Below, in pieces: positions 17,450-26,516 of a stretch of DNA of 64,000 nucleotides. Numbering within the stretch: the stretch's first letter is position 1; each line of letters opens with the position of its first letter. This stretch comes from JBDTCO01 sp039923495. Lineage in GTDB: Bacteria > Myxococcota_A > Polyangia > Palsa-1104. Both the position numbers and the translations under genes were made by a program. The stretch spans positions 8,134 to 72,133 of the forward strand of contig JBDTCO010000228.1 of assembly GCA_039923495.1 (NCBI GenBank), in the 5' to 3' direction. The notes under the pieces were generated by a model that was not told the DNA's origin, searched no databases, and was given only the letters and a program-made list of their open reading frames with translations.

Positions 17450-19306
17450 CTACGGCGCGTACCGATTGCAGGTCGATGGCCGGTCGTCGCTGATGAGGTT
17501 GTAGCGGCGCGCCACCCAGTACGCGGCCAGGTAGTCGGTCGCCGGAAACAGCTGGTCCGGATCTCCCGCGGCCTCGAGCTGCCACGCGCCGCGCTGCCAG
17601 ATGAAGTCGTCGATGTTGCGGTCTTTCACGTCGACGGCGATCGTCGACGCCGGGAAGCCGCCGACCTGGCAGGAGGCATCCTGTGGATAGCTCGCGAGGT
17701 TGTCACGCGCCGGAAAGCCCTTCGGCGCGTTCAGAAATCCGGCGAGCTGGTTGTTCGCGTTCATGACCACCGTCGGGTCGGGGCTCATGGAGCGGGTGCC
17801 GGCCCACAGGTAATCGAAGTAGCTGTTCTTGTGATCCTTCAGGGCCTGCCACATCGCCATGTCGAGGACCTTGTCGACGATCCGCGGCTTGTTGACGGGA
17901 TCCTGTTCCAGCGCCGCCCACATGAAGGCCATGATGTAGGTGATGTGGTTCGGGTAGTACTTGGCATTGCAGCTACCGGTGTACGTCCAGGTCTCCGCGA
18001 GATCGAGCCAGCCCGAGGCGTGCGCGTCGTAGTAGGTCTTGAGCGTCGCGTAGGTGGTCTCGTAGCCGGGCACGTCCTTCGAGGCCATGAGCGCGATGTT
18101 GAAGAAGCCACCGAGCATGATCGCCGTCGAGGGGCGCGGGAAGGGCACGGTGAGGAGCGGGATGATCTGCTTCACCATCACCGAGAGGTCGGGCAAGAAC
18201 TCGCGTATCCCGAACATGTTCGTCTCGTCGGAGCTCGAGAGGTTGGACGTGTTGATGTTGATGGTCGGCTTGCCGTTCTGATACTCGCTCGGTGCGAGGA
18301 TGACGTTCTCGAGCGTGATGGTCTTCGAGACGGGCAGCCCGTCGACGGTCACCGCGACCGCGAAGGTGCGGCTCTTGGCGAGCTCGAGCGCGACGGTGGT
18401 CACGTCCTGCCGCGCGAGCTCGCGGATCGCCTCGTCGGGGCTGGCGAGGTAGGCCATGCCGAGCCCGAGCATCACGCCGGTGTACTGATCCCGCGAGAGG
18501 TTGCCGACCCAGTCCCACTTGGCGCCCTTGAAGTCGACGTTGCAGTGAATTCCATTCTGACAGTAGTCCTGCCCCTGCCAGTTGTATTCCAGTGGCACCG
18601 CGGCGGCGCGCGGCACGGCGAGGCGCGCCACGTAGCCGACGTCACCGGTGACCTTGAACCAGTCGTGGAGCATCTGCACCTTGGCGGCGACCTGGTCGAC
18701 CGCGTCGCGCGAGCCCGTGGCGAGCACGCGCCAGCTCTGCGCCGCGAGGTACGAGCCCGACCAGATCGCGGCATCGCCGGTGCCGCGGAAATACTCGAGC
18801 GTGACGTGGCTAGCGTCGGTGTAGTGCGGGTTGATCATCGCCCCGAGCGCGGGCGCCGTGATCTCCTGGGTCACGCGACCGTGCTCGCGGGCACGATCGA
18901 GGAGCTTCGTCTGATCGGGCGTGACGTAGCTCTGGGAGACCATGTCCCACAGCTTGCAGGTCCCGAGGTTGTTGCTGACGCCGAGCGTGCACTCGTCGGC
19001 ACACTGGGTGGCCGCGCACGCGCCCTGGAAGCAACCCTGTGCGCAGGTCTCCTTCATGAACACCGGCCCGCCCGCCGCGAGGACGCAGTAGGCGCGCTCG
19101 TTCCAGGCCGAGCAGTAGGCGGCGTTGCCGGCGCAGGGGACGCCCGACGTGGCCAGATCCGCGCCGGGCGGCGACGCGGCATCGGTATTGCTCGACAGGT
19201 CACCGAGGCCGCCCAGATCGATCGAGGACGCCGGCCCGCTCCCGTGACAGCCAAGGAGGGAAACCAGCGCACCGAGGGCGACGACGTTGATCTGGCGGAT
19301 CGACAT
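17450..19306 (-). CDS. Large Cys-rich surface lipoprotein, unknown
   Basis: 618 aa from ATG 19306, preceded by GGAAGGTG; GTG 19315 is an alternative. The leader MSIRQINVVALGALVSLLGC has lipobox LLGC. An Asp/Ser-rich spacer (GGLGDLSSNTDAAS) is followed by a ~90-residue Cys-rich segment with about ten Cys, then a mainly helical domain with many Trp/Tyr (for example GMAYLASPDEAIREL and ITYIMAFMWAALEQDP) whose helices recall an alpha/alpha toroid. No catalytic motif is certain. Exported to the cell surface by inference from the lipobox. Confidence 0.6.
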   Translation of the reverse strand: MSIRQINVVALGALVSLLGCHGSGPASSIDLGGLGDLSSNTDAASPPGADLATSGVPCAGNAAYCSAWNERAYCVLAAGGPVFMKETCAQGCFQGACAATQCADECTLGVSNNLGTCKLWDMVSQSYVTPDQTKLLDRAREHGRVTQEITAPALGAMINPHYTDASHVTLEYFRGTGDAAIWSGSYLAAQSWRVLATGSRDAVDQVAAKVQMLHDWFKVTGDVGYVARLAVPRAAAVPLEYNWQGQDYCQNGIHCNVDFKGAKWDWVGNLSRDQYTGVMLGLGMAYLASPDEAIRELARQDVTTVALELAKSRTFAVAVTVDGLPVSKTITLENVILAPSEYQNGKPTININTSNLSSSDETNMFGIREFLPDLSVMVKQIIPLLTVPFPRPSTAIMLGGFFNIALMASKDVPGYETTYATLKTYYDAHASGWLDLAETWTYTGSCNAKYYPNHITYIMAFMWAALEQDPVNKPRIVDKVLDMAMWQALKDHKNSYFDYLWAGTRSMSPDPTVVMNANNQLAGFLNAPKGFPARDNLASYPQDASCQVGGFPASTIAVDVKDRNIDDFIWQRGAWQLEAAGDPDQLFPATDYLAAYWVARRYNLISDDRPSTCNRYAP

Positions 19307-19472
19307 GAGGGGCACCTTCCGTCGACGCGACGCCGACTTGACGGCGCGACCATAGCCCGCGCTGGCTCTGCGATCTAGCAGGGCCTTGGAACCCCGAGCG
19401 CGACATGGAGACGCCGGCGCACGCGAGCACGGGGTGCTTCGTCGCGGAGGTTCGATGTGCTATGCGCGAGGC

Positions 19473-20477
19473 ATGAACGCGCACAACCTCGCCATCGTGG
19501 TGCTGCTCGGGAGCACGGCCTGCACGCAGTCCCCGGGCAAGAGCGGCGATGGAGGATCGTCGGCCGACGCCGCGCTCACCGACGCCAGCGTGCCCGACGC
19601 GCAGGCCGCGCCGGCCGACGCGCAGGCCGCGCCGGGTGACGCCCAGGCGCCCGGCGACGGCGGCGCCACGTACCGCAACTCGCTCGGCACGTGCTGGACG
19701 GACGCGAGCTGCAAGCGGGTGCTCGCCGTCGCCCACGGCGGCGCATGGGACTCGAAGACGAAGCCGTACGACTCGAACGCCGCACTCGCCGCCGCCTTCG
19801 CCGATGGCAACGACGGCGTCAAGATCGACGTGCGCGTCTCCGCCGACGGCATCCCGGTGATCGCGCACTCGAGCCCGATCCTTTATTACGAGTCGCTCGA
19901 CTGCATAAACAAGAAGATCGAGACGATGACCGCGGCCGAGGTCACAGCCTGTCACCGCTTCCCGTCGACGACCGAGACGTTCCAGCGGCTCGACGACGTC
20001 CTCGGCTACCTGCGCGGCAAGATGGTCGTGCAGCTCTGCGTCAAGGTTCCCGACGACTACGCGCGCACGATCGCCGAGATCCACGCCCAGGCCGCGGAGG
20101 ACTTCGCGTTCATCGAGGTCGACACGCCGCAGCGCTTCGAGACCTTGATCCCGACGCTGCCGGGCGCAGACACCGTGTACTACGTCATCAACGTCGCCAG
20201 CACGCTCTCCGACATCGACGGCCTGCTCGCGACGAATAACCCGCGCGGCTTCATGTACGAGATCGATCCCGGAGTCGCGATCGGGACCCTGGTGGCGGAC
20301 CGCCTGCACCCCGCGGGCGTGCGCGCGTTCATCTACGACAACGCGCCTGCCCCGACCGTCGCGCAGCTCCACGCTCACTACGACGAGGGCTATGACGTCG
20401 TCTCGTCGCAGTCCGGCCCGATCGGTGTCCAGGCTCGCGTCGAGGAGAACACCGCGCGCGGCGTCACGCCGCCGTGA
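19473..20477 (+). CDS. GDPD-like lipoprotein with altered active-site motifs
   Basis: 334 aa from ATG 19473. The leader MNAHNLAIVVLLGSTAC (lipobox STAC) is followed by an Ala/Asp/Gln repeat linker and a domain with TIM-barrel features of glycerophosphodiester phosphodiesterases: VLAVAHGGAWDS, DGVKIDVRVSADGIPVIAHS, then FAFIEVDTP and a C-terminal GVRAFIYD. Standard GDPD motifs are HRG, ExD and DGxxVxxHD; here Arg is Gly and the metal-binding Glu is Lys (KID), while both His and the second Asp remain. It may be a divergent enzyme or an inactive binding protein. Confidence 0.6.
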   Translation: MNAHNLAIVVLLGSTACTQSPGKSGDGGSSADAALTDASVPDAQAAPADAQAAPGDAQAPGDGGATYRNSLGTCWTDASCKRVLAVAHGGAWDSKTKPYDSNAALAAAFADGNDGVKIDVRVSADGIPVIAHSSPILYYESLDCINKKIETMTAAEVTACHRFPSTTETFQRLDDVLGYLRGKMVVQLCVKVPDDYARTIAEIHAQAAEDFAFIEVDTPQRFETLIPTLPGADTVYYVINVASTLSDIDGLLATNNPRGFMYEIDPGVAIGTLVADRLHPAGVRAFIYDNAPAPTVAQLHAHYDEGYDVVSSQSGPIGVQARVEENTARGVTPP

Positions 20478-20562
20478 TGGCGTCCCGCGATCTTCTAGCG
20501 GGTGGTGAGGTCGACGTAATCGGAGTTCCAGTCGACGAAGTGTCCGCGTCCTGTCTCGTACC

Positions 20563-20606
20563 CTACAGCGAGCCCGGCGGGAGTCGAACCCACGACCACC
20601 GGCTTA
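20563..20606. repeat. Partial tRNA-Arg 3' end: left attachment-site repeat of the island
   Basis: These 44 bases match 31354-31397 with two mismatches (20571 and 20583). They carry the T-arm, variable region, 3' anticodon stem and acceptor 3' strand of tRNA-Arg(TCT), plus a few bases of 3' flank, with no 5' half. Orientation matches the intact tRNA, so the two copies are direct repeats bounding 20607-31353. Similarity falls away inside the anticodon arm. This is the pattern left when an element integrates into the 3' end of a tRNA gene. Confidence 0.8.
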
Positions 20607-21330
20607 CAAGAACGGATGCGACCTCAGGAAACCGCTCTCAGTTTCGCGCGCTTGCGCTTGCTCGTAATGGCATCGTCCAAAAAATCCGGAAATGGGAGCA
20701 GAGAGGTTCGCGACAGCGGCTTGCAAGAGTTTCGCGTCGGAGTGCCCGAGCAGCTCCTTGATCACGTCGATGCCGCCCCCGCGCGACGAACCTTGGTCGC
20801 GAAGTCGTGTCGCATGTCGTGGAACCGCAAGTTGGTGATCCCCGCAGTCAGCACGGCACGGCGGAATGCGCGTGAGACAGCCGTCGGGGTGAGCCGAACG
20901 TCCTTTCCGAAGTGCGCGCGCACGACGTTCGCCAAGCTCGTGCGCGTTTCAAACGTCTTCGGGCGGTTGGTTTTGGCCCACACAGCAGGTACTCATCGAG
21001 CGCGTCGCCGAGCCGTCGTGGCTGCTCCGGGTGCTTCTCGAACTTTCCCGCGTGCGCAGCGTTGAGGATCTCCCCAGCTCGTTGTTTCGCCGCGGCGGCC
21101 GACAGATTGGGCGCGAGCAGCTCTGTGTGACGCATGGGGCGTCCGGTGCGGGGGGCGATCCAGCGGAGATCGATGGCGTACCGATCTTCTCTCGTGACGA
21201 GATCCTCCCGCGTGCTCATCGCGAGAAACTCTGCCTTGGAGAGCTTCTTGCCTCTCGCGTCGAAGGACAGGAGTCCTCTTCGACAGACCGCCGGCGCCAG
21301 TTCGGCTTGCGCGTGACATGAGGTGCTCAT
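20604..21330 (-). pseudogene. Decayed tyrosine recombinase (integrase)
   Basis: The N-terminal part from 21330 reads EDRYAIDLRWIAPRTGRP and LGDALDEYLL. Near 20985 the sense passes to another frame (VWAKTNRPKTFETRTSLANV) into a core-binding-like segment that jumps straight to FRRAVLTAGITNLRFHDMRH, the catalytic His-x-x-Arg box. Near 20785 a further shift gives GIDVIKELLGHSDAKL. So at least two frameshifts are present, about 150 residues are missing between core-binding and catalytic parts, and the catalytic Tyr region is lost. The last frame runs into the att repeat and stops at 20604-20606. Clearly inactive. Confidence 0.8.
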
Positions 21331-21423
21331 TTTCTGGGCGTAGGCGTGCCGTCATGCTCCCGCGGATACGCGTGCGGAAGCATGGGTCGCGCTCGTCGAA
21401 GCGCCGAATGTGCGAGCGACGCG

Positions 21424-21651
21424 TTACTTCTTCGCGCGGCTCTTGAGTCCGTCGACGAGCAAGATCTTGAACGCGTCCGTGCGAGTCACATCGCGACGGT
21501 ACTGATCCGCTGACGCCATCTCGCGAGCGAACTCGTCCACCGCGGCGACGAGCTCACCAGGCAGCACGAGGTTCAACCTGAATGCTTCGCCCTTCTTGGG
21601 TCTGTTGGGCGCTCTTGCCATCGACCGTGACGATACTGCTGTTTGCGTCAT
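21424..21651 (-). CDS. Small RHH-like DNA-binding or antitoxin-like protein
   Basis: 75 aa from ATG 21651; internal ATG 21621 (MARAPNRPKKGEAF) would give 65 aa. A basic N-terminus is followed by a strand FRLNLVLPGELVAAVDEFAR and a helix ending FKILLVDGLKSRAKK, which fits the strand-helix-helix plan of ribbon-helix-helix proteins. No toxin gene is next to it. It lies just inside the island beside the decayed integrase and upstream of an AT-rich stretch (21670-21700). Confidence 0.5.
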   Translation of the reverse strand: MTQTAVSSRSMARAPNRPKKGEAFRLNLVLPGELVAAVDEFAREMASADQYRRDVTRTDAFKILLVDGLKSRAKK

Positions 21652-21717
21652 GCGTCTGTACCCCGTCTTTGTTTAATATCTATTAAATCTGTATTCGTGA
21701 AGAAGCTTGAGTGCGCT

Positions 21718-21894
21718 TCGACCGACGTGCGACTGTTCACCGAATAGGGCCACGTCTTCGGCGACGAGATGATCGCGGCAGCCGTGCTCGATCGACTGCT
21801 GCACCACAGCCACACGCTCGTCGTGAACGGCGAGAGCTATCGCCTCAAGCAGCAGAAGAAGGCAAGCCTCCTGGGCTCGGGCCGGAAGACCTGA
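21718..21894 (+). pseudogene. istB: IstB C-terminal fragment (IS21-family relic)
   Basis: The frame reads DVRLFTE, a TAG at 21745-21747 where IstB proteins have Trp, then GHVFGDEMIAAAVLDRLLHH and SHTLVVNGESYRLKQQKK, ending at TGA 21892-21894. LDRLLHHSH and NGESYRLKQ are hallmark C-terminal phrases of the IS21 helper ATPase. The N-terminal ATPase core and istA are absent. The following bases (about 21908-21945, gggtcagttttagtgtcg) may be the old IS end. Confidence 0.65.
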
Positions 21895-22046
21895 TCACTG
21901 AACGAATGGTGGGTCAGTTTTAGTGTCGTAAAGGGGTCAGGTCCTGGGATCGTTTGACACCCGTGCCGGGGTTGCTGCCTCGTCGCCTCCCGCGCTGCGC
22001 CGCGTGCGCCTCATCAGCCCCGCCCACGGCAGGCGCCGATCGCGAC

Positions 22047-22286
22047 TCAAGGGAGAGGCGGTTCAGGCGATCTCGCCACGATGGCAGCGCCGAGCGCGAC
22101 GGAGAACTCCTCGGCTTCGCTCTCGTCGGTGAACTCGATGTACTCGATGCCGTTGCCCCTCTCGTCGCTGAGGCAGATCGACCACAGACCGTCGATTTCG
22201 TTCGGTAACATATCCGCGTACAGACCCTCGGCGTCCATCACCTGCAGCGCTTCTTCTACAGTCCATTTCCTCGGTGCTTCGGTCAT
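22047..22286 (-). CDS. Small acidic hypothetical protein
   Basis: 79 aa from ATG 22286. It reads WTVEEALQVMDAEGLYADML, then IDGLWSICLSDERGNGIEYI and SEAEEFSVALGAAI, a compact alpha/beta pattern with strong coding bias and no export signal. It is the first gene leftward of the metzincin gene on the same strand, separated by the old IS21 scar on its far side. Family not recognised; possibly an immunity or regulatory protein (speculation). Confidence 0.5.
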   Translation of the reverse strand: MTEAPRKWTVEEALQVMDAEGLYADMLPNEIDGLWSICLSDERGNGIEYIEFTDESEAEEFSVALGAAIVARSPEPPLP

Positions 22287-22321
22287 TCGCTCTCCTTACT
22301 TTGCCGTGCAACGTTCAATCG

Positions 22322-24481
22322 CTAGCGCTTGATGAACCAGGTGCCGGTGCTCGGCCGCCACATCGCCAGCTGATCCTTGCCTTCGCCGAGGAAGTCGCCG
22401 GCGAGCGGGATGTCGGTGGACGCGCCGAACGTGAGGGTCGTGCTGGCCCCGTCGAGCTCGAGGGCATACAGGTTTCCGTCGCCGCGGAAGACCCCGAGCG
22501 CCATCTTGCTGCCGCTGAAGTAACGGCCGGGCACCGCGCTGTCGCCGTTCTGGCCCCAGCTCGCAGCGCGCACGTTGCCGGAGGCCACGTCGACGATGGT
22601 CCACTGCCCCGCGCCGTACAGCGCGACCTCATCCTTGCCGTCGCCGAGGAACGAGCCCGCGAACACGTGCTCGACCGCACCGTAGCCCACCGCGATCTGG
22701 ACGACGCCCTGCGATGCGTAGCTGGTCACGTAGAGCTTGCCATCGGTGGGGCGGTAGACAGCGAGGTCAGCGCCGGCGCCGCGGAAGTTGCCTGCGACCG
22801 GGATGTCGCCCGCCTGGCCCCAATTTCGCGCACTCGTCTGGCCCGAGACGAGGTCGAACACGTACCAGATGCCGTCACGAAATTGACCGAGCTGATCGTA
22901 GCCGGCGCCTTCGAAGTCCGCGGTGACGGTGACATCCGAAGCGTAGCCCCACGAGGAGTAGCGTGCACCCGCCACATCGCCGAGCTCGTGCGTGTACCAG
23001 ATGCCGTCGCTGGCGCGAAAAACGGTGAGCTCGTCCGTGCCGCCGCCGAGCAGGTTGGCCGCCAGCGGCCGGTCACCATTTGCGCCCCACTGCTCCTGAT
23101 ACACCGCGGGCGGCGCCGATGAGCCGCCGCAGACGTTCGCTGTCCCGCTGCCGCCGCAGGTCTGGCCAGCGCTGCAGCCGCCACAGTCGAGCGTGTTGCC
23201 ACAGCCGTCGGCGACAGCGCCGCAGTTCTTGCCCTGGCTCGCGCAGGTCTGCGGGGTGCAGCTTTCGATGGTTCGCACGGCGAGGCATGCCCCGTACTGC
23301 GTGACGTAGCCCTGCACCGTCGTTCGCGAAGCCGGGCAGAAGACGAAGGCGGCGGTATCGGTGAGCGTGGCGTTCATGACGGTGTTGCCACAGCCGGCGT
23401 CCGCCTCGACGTGCTGCGCACCGAGGTTGTGACCGATTTCATGGGCGGTCAGCATGAACTGGAGCGGCTCCCACGCACCATTGGCGTCGCCGACGAAGCC
23501 GGACACGCCGTACGACGCGTCCCCGTCGCTGGGGTTCTGGCAGACGACGCCCACGTACCCCAAGCCGGCGTTGTGCGCGGAGGCCTGGTTCGTGAACATG
23601 TGAACGGCGTCGCGTGGGATTGCTGACTTCGGCAGGACGGCGTTCCAGTACGAGCGGACATCTTTGATGAGCGTGTCCGTCGAGGTCGGGTTGTAGCTAT
23701 CGGGGGTGGTCCAGGTGTGCTGGTAGACGATGTCGATCGTGATCCCGAGCTCGTCTTCGTAGACGCCCTCGACCATGTTGAGGATGCGCGCGGCCGCGGC
23801 GTTGGCTGCGTCGGCGCCACCCTTCTGCGTCACCCAGCTGTAGTCGGACTCCGTTGCGATCTCTAGGACGTGGAATTGATTGACCGTGGCGGCCTCGGCC
23901 GTCGCGACCTGCTCGCTGCCTAGGGTGAGGAGCGCCGGCACGGTGTCGCTGTCGAGGCTCCCGCCCGCGATGTAAGCGCCATCGCGATAGAGCACGGCGT
24001 CACCCGCGATCGCCGAGTTCGCGTACCGAACAGCCGGCTGCACATACGTGCGCTTACCGGAGACGGTGAAATAGCCCTCGATGCCATCAGGGCCCACGCT
24101 GAGCCGGACCTGCGAGCCGATTTGCCCTCGCACTGTGCCCTTGTACAGCGTGGGTGCAGGAACATCGACGCGGTGAGTTCCGTCCGCGGCGGTGTCCTCC
24201 GCGTAGTACCGCGCGCTGCGCATGTTGCGCGGCTCGAGCACCAGCTCGTAGGCCGATGACTCGCTGATCAGCGTGAGTGAATGGTTCACCTTGATCGAAT
24301 CGGCCAGCGCAGCGGCATCGAGGCGCATGACGTCGAAGGAGCGGAACTTGTGCTCGAGCTCCTGTCGCAGGCCTTGGCTGTTGCTCGAATCCGACCCGGT
24401 CGAGAACTGGCCGCCGGCACATCCGGCCAGGGACAGGGTGAGGGTCATGGTTGCGGTGAGGCTTGCGATGCGCGTCATCAT
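22322..24481 (-). CDS. Metzincin lipoprotein protease with Cys repeat and FG-GAP-type beta-propeller
   Basis: About 719 aa from ATG 24481 (MMTRIASLT), a lipoprotein with leader ending LSLAGC. Residues about 30-190 form a propeptide-like region. The catalytic domain carries HEIGHNLGAQH (about 346-356), the HExxHxxGxxH zinc signature, preceded by helices and a GVYEDELGITIDIVY strand as in reprolysin-like M12 enzymes. Next comes one 45-residue six-Cys repeat (CTPQTCASQGKNCG), identical in design to those in the 43917 gene, then about six repeats of the type DELTVFRASDGIWY forming an FG-GAP/VCBS-like propeller. It is an exported protease; lipid anchoring is inferred. It lies inside the island and is intact. 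Confidence 0.75.
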   Translation of the reverse strand: MMTRIASLTATMTLTLSLAGCAGGQFSTGSDSSNSQGLRQELEHKFRSFDVMRLDAAALADSIKVNHSLTLISESSAYELVLEPRNMRSARYYAEDTAADGTHRVDVPAPTLYKGTVRGQIGSQVRLSVGPDGIEGYFTVSGKRTYVQPAVRYANSAIAGDAVLYRDGAYIAGGSLDSDTVPALLTLGSEQVATAEAATVNQFHVLEIATESDYSWVTQKGGADAANAAAARILNMVEGVYEDELGITIDIVYQHTWTTPDSYNPTSTDTLIKDVRSYWNAVLPKSAIPRDAVHMFTNQASAHNAGLGYVGVVCQNPSDGDASYGVSGFVGDANGAWEPLQFMLTAHEIGHNLGAQHVEADAGCGNTVMNATLTDTAAFVFCPASRTTVQGYVTQYGACLAVRTIESCTPQTCASQGKNCGAVADGCGNTLDCGGCSAGQTCGGSGTANVCGGSSAPPAVYQEQWGANGDRPLAANLLGGGTDELTVFRASDGIWYTHELGDVAGARYSSWGYASDVTVTADFEGAGYDQLGQFRDGIWYVFDLVSGQTSARNWGQAGDIPVAGNFRGAGADLAVYRPTDGKLYVTSYASQGVVQIAVGYGAVEHVFAGSFLGDGKDEVALYGAGQWTIVDVASGNVRAASWGQNGDSAVPGRYFSGSKMALGVFRGDGNLYALELDGASTTLTFGASTDIPLAGDFLGEGKDQLAMWRPSTGTWFIKR

Positions 24482-24604
24482 GGAGAGGCGTAATTGCAGC
24501 GTCCGTGCCGGCACGGCACCGCGTATTCATCAGTAATTCCAATGTCATTCTTCCTGTTCGACGCCGGTCGAACAAGTTGTCGAGCAACTGTTCGAACAGA
24601 CTGT

Positions 24605-25323
24605 TCATCTGTGCGATCCGTCCTGTTCGTCGAGCGAGGCTCGTTCGATGACCCCGCTCACGACGCGGTCCGAGCCGTGGAACGACTCCGACGTCGCGCA
24701 CACCATCCCGGTTCTCGACGCGCTGCCAACCTGCGGTGCGATCGGGATCGTCAGATCCTGAAAGGTCAGCCCGAGCGTCGCAATAGCGTGCTTGGGACTG
24801 CGAGGCCCGGTCTCACCATTCCCTGCGATCGGTGTGCCTGGCGTACCCAACGATGGCGACGCGGTCGCTGACGCTTCGGCGGGCGCCTCGAACAAGTGCG
24901 CCCCGACACGGCTTCGCACTCGGGTCACGGTCGCCACGAGCAGCACTGCGCACGACGCCTCGACGACGTACGCGGACTCGACGAGCACCGAGTCCTTCAG
25001 CGTGAGGTCGGCTCGCTCGCCCTCTGATTCGACCTCGACGTGCATGCCCGCTGCAACGAAGACGAAGGTCAGCGAGCTCGTCGCCAGCTCCATGCGGCGT
25101 CCTGCGATGTCGAGCGCGACACCGGCGCCCTCGACGAGCGCCAGGCTCCGGTCTACACCGGGGAAGCGGGAGAACGGGCCGTCGCGGTCGATCGTCGGAG
25201 GCTGACGCGCCAGTCGAAGTCGTCGAGGCTCGCTCCGGTAGGCTCGACCGCGATCGTGATCGTCGAGCCACCGCCGTTCTTCCAGCGCGCCGGGGTGGGG
25301 CTCACGCGGCGGATGATGCGCAC
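24605..25323 (-). pseudogene. hutD: hutD/Ves-like relic, frameshifted
   Basis: From GTG 25323 the frame reads RIIRRVSPTPARWKNGGGST and ASLDDFDWRVS, the N-terminal signature of HutD/Ves cupins (W-K-N-G-G-G). Near 25205 the sense moves to another frame, TIDRDGPFSRFPGVDRSLAL then GVALDIAGRRMELAT, again HutD. Beyond about 25090 the frame stays open to 24605 but no longer resembles HutD. It overlaps the hutF relic by 22 nt, as functional hut genes often do. One indel and a replaced C-terminus make it non-functional. Confidence 0.65.
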
Positions 25324-25895
25324 GTCTGGCGCAGCTCGCTCATCACTCGTCGGTAGCGCTCGGCGATCGCGGCGCCGTCGCGTACGACCCAGCGACCTCC
25401 CACGCACACGTGCTTGACGAGGTTGTCGTTGCCGCAGAACACGAAGCGGCCCAGGAGCTGCGACGTTGCGCCGGCGCTGCGCGAGCCGCTGTCCGTACTC
25501 GAGCCAGCGCAGCTCCTCGACGGGAGACACCGAGACCTTGCTGTCGCTGCCGATCCCGATGCGGCCGCCGCGCTCGAGGTAGCGCGACAGCGGGATCACG
25601 CCGTCGCCGAGGTTCGCCTCCGTTGTCGGACACAGCCCTGCAACGGCGCCGCTGTCCGCCAGCGCGTCGATCTCCGCGTCGTCGAGGTGCGTCGCGTGCA
25701 CGAGACACCAGCGCGCATCGACGTCGACGTGATCCATGAGGTAGCGCACGGGCCTCACGCCCGAGAACGCCAGGCTCTGCTCCACCTCGCCGAGCGGCTC
25801 TGCGATGTGAACGTGGATCGGCCGTCCCGCCGGCAGCGCCTCCACCACGCGCGAGATCTGCGCGAGCGACGCCTGAATCGTCCGAATCCGACGCG
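25302..25895 (-). pseudogene. hutF: hutF (formiminoglutamate deiminase) relic
   Basis: The main frame reads HVHIAEPLGEVEQSLAFSG, DARWCLVHATHLDDAEID, CPTTEANLGDGVIPL and GIGSDSKVSVSPVEELRWLE, the central region of HutF-type amidohydrolases with metal and catalytic His/Asp residues. Near 25470 it shifts to QLLGRFVFCGNDNLVKHVCV and GRWVVRDGAAIAERYRR, the true C-terminus, ending at TGA 25302. The N-terminal third with the first metal site (HxH) is missing, and about 100 residues between the two parts are deleted. In histidine utilisation HutF converts formiminoglutamate to formylglutamate; this copy cannot. Confidence 0.75.
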
Positions 25896-26047
25896 CGCAT
25901 AAACTCGAAATGATTGGACCTACATCGGAGCTCGGAGCTCGATGCGCCGTGGCGCGCGGCCACGCTGAGCCTTTGTGCGGCGGCGGATCCTCGAAATTGA
26001 CGACCTCCGAGTGACCAGCCTACAGTCAGCGCCCTCCAGGAGACCGA

Positions 26048-26497
26048 ATGAAAGCCACGATGTTTCTTGCACTCCTCGCACCCGTCGCACTGGCCTCTGT
26101 CGCGTATGCCGCCGACCTCAAGCCGGCACAGGAGGAGGCGAAGACGAAGTTCGATGTCATGGCGAAGAGCATGACCACCGAGATCAATGCCGCTTGCGGT
26201 ACGAAGTTCGACACCATCAAGACGGACTTCGAGAACTATGACGCGAGCCACTTCACGCGACAGGCGCCAGGCACCGTGTGCTCGGAGCTCACGTACGACC
26301 TCAAAGAGATCTGCAAGTCGGCTCCGTACAAGAAGGCGCTTCAATCGAAGATCAAGACCGTGTCGTGCATGATGAAGGCCTCGAGCGGTCCGCAGCTGGA
26401 GGTCACCCGTGGTGGCGTCGTTCTGCATTTGAATCAGGATCAGAGCGCCTCCGGCGCGGTCGGCATCAACGTCATCAAGGCCGCGCTGGACAAGTAA
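26048..26497 (+). CDS. Small secreted protein, unknown
   Basis: 149 aa from ATG 26048 with AGGAGA upstream. The signal peptide MKATMFLALLAPVALASVAYA is followed by a helical, lysine-rich mature protein with four Cys (INAACGTKFD, TVCSELTYD, EICKSAPY, VSCMM), probably two disulfides, and a C-terminal strand region LEVTRGGVVLHLNQD. No recognised family. It is intact and lies between two decayed loci in the island. Confidence 0.6.
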   Translation: MKATMFLALLAPVALASVAYAADLKPAQEEAKTKFDVMAKSMTTEINAACGTKFDTIKTDFENYDASHFTRQAPGTVCSELTYDLKEICKSAPYKKALQSKIKTVSCMMKASSGPQLEVTRGGVVLHLNQDQSASGAVGINVIKAALDK

Positions 26498-26516
26498 GGT
26501 TCGTATCGCCGCGAGC

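Noticed and set aside
20474..20761. Plus-strand reading frame with GGSRTHDHRL
   Set aside because: The phrase is the translation of the antisense of the tRNA 3' end, a known false-gene artefact; the locus is the att repeat and integrase relic.
21711..21923. 70-codon frame starting MRFDRRATV
   Set aside because: The neighbouring frame encodes the recognisable IstB fragment; this frame has no coding pattern.
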